From assembly GCA_002358875.1 (NCBI GenBank), contig DEPS01000063.1, positions 7,699 to 12,776 of the forward strand: a stretch of 5,078 nucleotides of DNA. Direction: 5' to 3'. The notes under the pieces were generated by a model. The model did not search any database. It saw nothing but the letters and a program-made list of their open reading frames with translations, and was not told where the DNA came from. The stretch comes from Lachnospiraceae bacterium UBA3386. GTDB lineage: Bacteria; Bacillota; Clostridia; Lachnospirales; Lachnospiraceae. Below are positions 3,866 to 5,078 of the stretch, piece after piece; positions within the stretch are counted from its first letter, which is position 1; every line of letters begins with the position of its first letter. The position numbers and the translations under genes were made by a program.

Positions 3866-5078
3866 ATGAGAAAAAAAGCAGAACAAAGGGGCAGACGCCT
3901 TCTGCACTTTCTGCTGGCGCTTGCGATGGCGCTTGGCTTATGCCAGCCCGTCCTGGTTCCAGCAGAAGTCACAACCAGATATGCGGTAGACACCGTAGAT
4001 GAAACCGCTGTAGTTGACCAAACAAACGAAACAGATAACGCAGAGACGGAAGACTCAATTGTTTCAGAAGACATATCGGAAGACATAAGCAATCCAGAAG
4101 AGATAGACGATTCAGAGTACTCTGCAGATTCCGCAGAAGACCAGGCGGAAGGCGCAGTTGACTCCGCAGAAACAGAAACGAAAGGCGCAGCCGACTCCGT
4201 AGAAGACGATGCGGAAAATGCTTCGGGCGGCTCAGACACCGCGGCACTTTCCCTCAGCCTCCAGGGCATCTCGACCGAGGGCTCCTCTGCCAGCTATGTC
4301 ATTGCTTCTTTTGACAACACCTATGCCGAGCTGGTGCGGGTCGCCAATACCGGTGTGAAAATCACCGGAACAGCGGACGGCAGCACCAGAGATCTGACCT
4401 ACAACAGCAACCAGACCTCTCACATCTCCTACGCCAATGCAGGGGAGTTCATCGTGAGCGGCACCACGATTTCCTTCTATACTTCCTCCCTTTACGAGGG
4501 AGAGAACACTGTCACCTTCTGTAATCCGGATGAGGGCGGGACAGACCTCGTAGTCCGCCTGAAAATGGAAAGAGAAGATGAAGGATGGGGCCGGTATTCT
4601 TATACCGTCACCGTTTTGGAGAACGATCCTCCCGCGGATGACCCTCCCCAGGAGCCGGATCCGACACAGGATGTGCTCTTCGTCCGGCTTACAGGCAGCT
4701 TCGAGCACCGCATAGTAGGGCAAGAGGATCCAGCGCCCGATTCCATAAGCTCCGCTTCCGTCGGCGGCTATACGGCCGCAGACTCTGAGGCGACGGTACA
4801 CGTGGAATACGCCCTGGCTCCTGCCGGAACGGAACAGGATAGTCTGGCGGACGACGCCTGGAAACAGCCGGATTATTTTACAAACGGCAATGAATTCCAG
4901 ATCGACGGAACCCGCTCCGTCGTTCAGATGACTGAGGGATCGGGCATGAGCTGCGATCTCAATCCCCTGAACGGAGATCTGACCCTCACCGGCGTTCCGA
5001 CGCAGGCAGGCGTCTATAAAGTGTCTGTCCTTGTGACCGACGCGCTGGGCAGGAGCGCCCTCACCAACGAAGTCGAGT
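3866..5078 (+). CDS. Secreted surface protein with acidic linker and Ig-like segments (5' part, runs off the window)
   Basis: The frame from ATG 3866 stays open for 404 codons to the window edge. Residues 1-33 are a signal peptide: basic RKK...RGRR, hydrophobic LLHFLLALAMALGL (12-25), and likely signal peptidase I cleavage after VPA (31-33). Cys26 is preceded by Leu, so it is not a good lipobox. Residues about 40-123 are acidic low-complexity sequence rich in Asp, Glu, Ser and Ala, with SEDISEDIS and an 11-residue duplication. Residues about 125-252 look like a beta-rich domain ending SLYEGENTVTF (208-218) and YSYTVTV (244-250). A proline/acidic linker (253-268) follows, then a second beta-rich region whose end, LTLTGVPTQAGVYKVSVLVTDALG (372-395), has the pattern of He_PIG-type putative Ig domains. 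It is probably a cell-wall-attached adhesin or ligand-binding protein. No cell-wall anchor is visible, as the C-terminus is missing. Function is not recognised; the iron-box-like promoter element is a hint only. Confidence 0.85.
   Translation, partial: MRKKAEQRGRRLLHFLLALAMALGLCQPVLVPAEVTTRYAVDTVDETAVVDQTNETDNAETEDSIVSEDISEDISNPEEIDDSEYSADSAEDQAEGAVDSAETETKGAADSVEDDAENASGGSDTAALSLSLQGISTEGSSASYVIASFDNTYAELVRVANTGVKITGTADGSTRDLTYNSNQTSHISYANAGEFIVSGTTISFYTSSLYEGENTVTFCNPDEGGTDLVVRLKMEREDEGWGRYSYTVTVLENDPPADDPPQEPDPTQDVLFVRLTGSFEHRIVGQEDPAPDSISSASVGGYTAADSEATVHVEYALAPAGTEQDSLADDAWKQPDYFTNGNEFQIDGTRSVVQMTEGSGMSCDLNPLNGDLTLTGVPTQAGVYKVSVLVTDALGRSALTNEVE
4151..4216 (+). repeat. 33-bp in-frame tandem duplication in the acidic linker
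   Basis: Two adjacent 33-bp units (4151-4183, 4184-4216) both start GGCGCAG and share GACTCCG, encoding GAVDSAETETK and GAADSVEDDAE. Such in-frame duplications lengthen or shorten surface stalks without breaking the gene. Confidence 0.65.

Noticed and set aside
3658..4801. Minus-strand frames opposite the surface protein
   Set aside because: Ser/Glu-rich and Leu/Arg-rich translations are complements of the acidic low-complexity coding region. The plus frame has promoter, ribosome site and signal peptide.

Overview
The window looks like chromosomal DNA of a Gram-positive anaerobe of the Clostridia, most likely a gut Lachnospiraceae-type organism. Reasons: strong AGGAGG ribosome binding sites before every gene, a lipoprotein sugar-binding protein (lipobox Cys) in place of a periplasmic one, a LacI regulator of the type common next to such transporters, and moderate GC with AT-rich promoters. 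The genus cannot be fixed from this sequence.

Layout. Positions 1-3605 hold three minus-strand genes of a carbohydrate locus, in transcription order from right to left: a LacI-family regulator (3590-2553) with its own promoter and a strong terminator (2343-2375); a TIM-barrel sugar isomerase/epimerase of the hydroxypyruvate isomerase type (2143-1361) with its own AT-rich promoter region; and a sugar ABC transporter substrate-binding lipoprotein (1171-137), followed by a long hairpin (10-50) that looks like a terminator or attenuator at the window edge. No permease or ATPase gene is in the window. The likely logic is that the lipoprotein captures a sugar, the isomerase handles it or a derivative inside the cell, and the LacI protein senses it or a metabolite. 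The substrate is not identifiable.

Positions 3606-3865 are a divergent intergenic region: the lacI promoter (minus), a G-rich palindromic repeat with two units (3665-3743), a near-consensus sigma-70 promoter (plus), and a perfect dyad AGGTTA-TAC-TAACCT over its -10 box. The dyad matches the core of DtxR/IdeR-type iron-regulator boxes. From 3866 to the right edge runs the 5' part (404 codons, no stop) of a secreted surface protein: signal peptide, long acidic low-complexity stretch, then beta-rich Ig-like segments.

Non-coding structure is richer than usual. Both spacers after minus-strand genes (1214-1327 and 2457-2572) contain degenerate tandem repeats that appear to belong to one family, with a shared spacing of conserved words. 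One copy includes the stop codon and last codons of lacI. A 19-bp near-repeat centred on GTGC-N3-GCAC flanks the lacI terminator and isomerase promoter. I did not find a clearly new multi-gene system. The best leads are the possible iron control of the surface protein and the repeat family.
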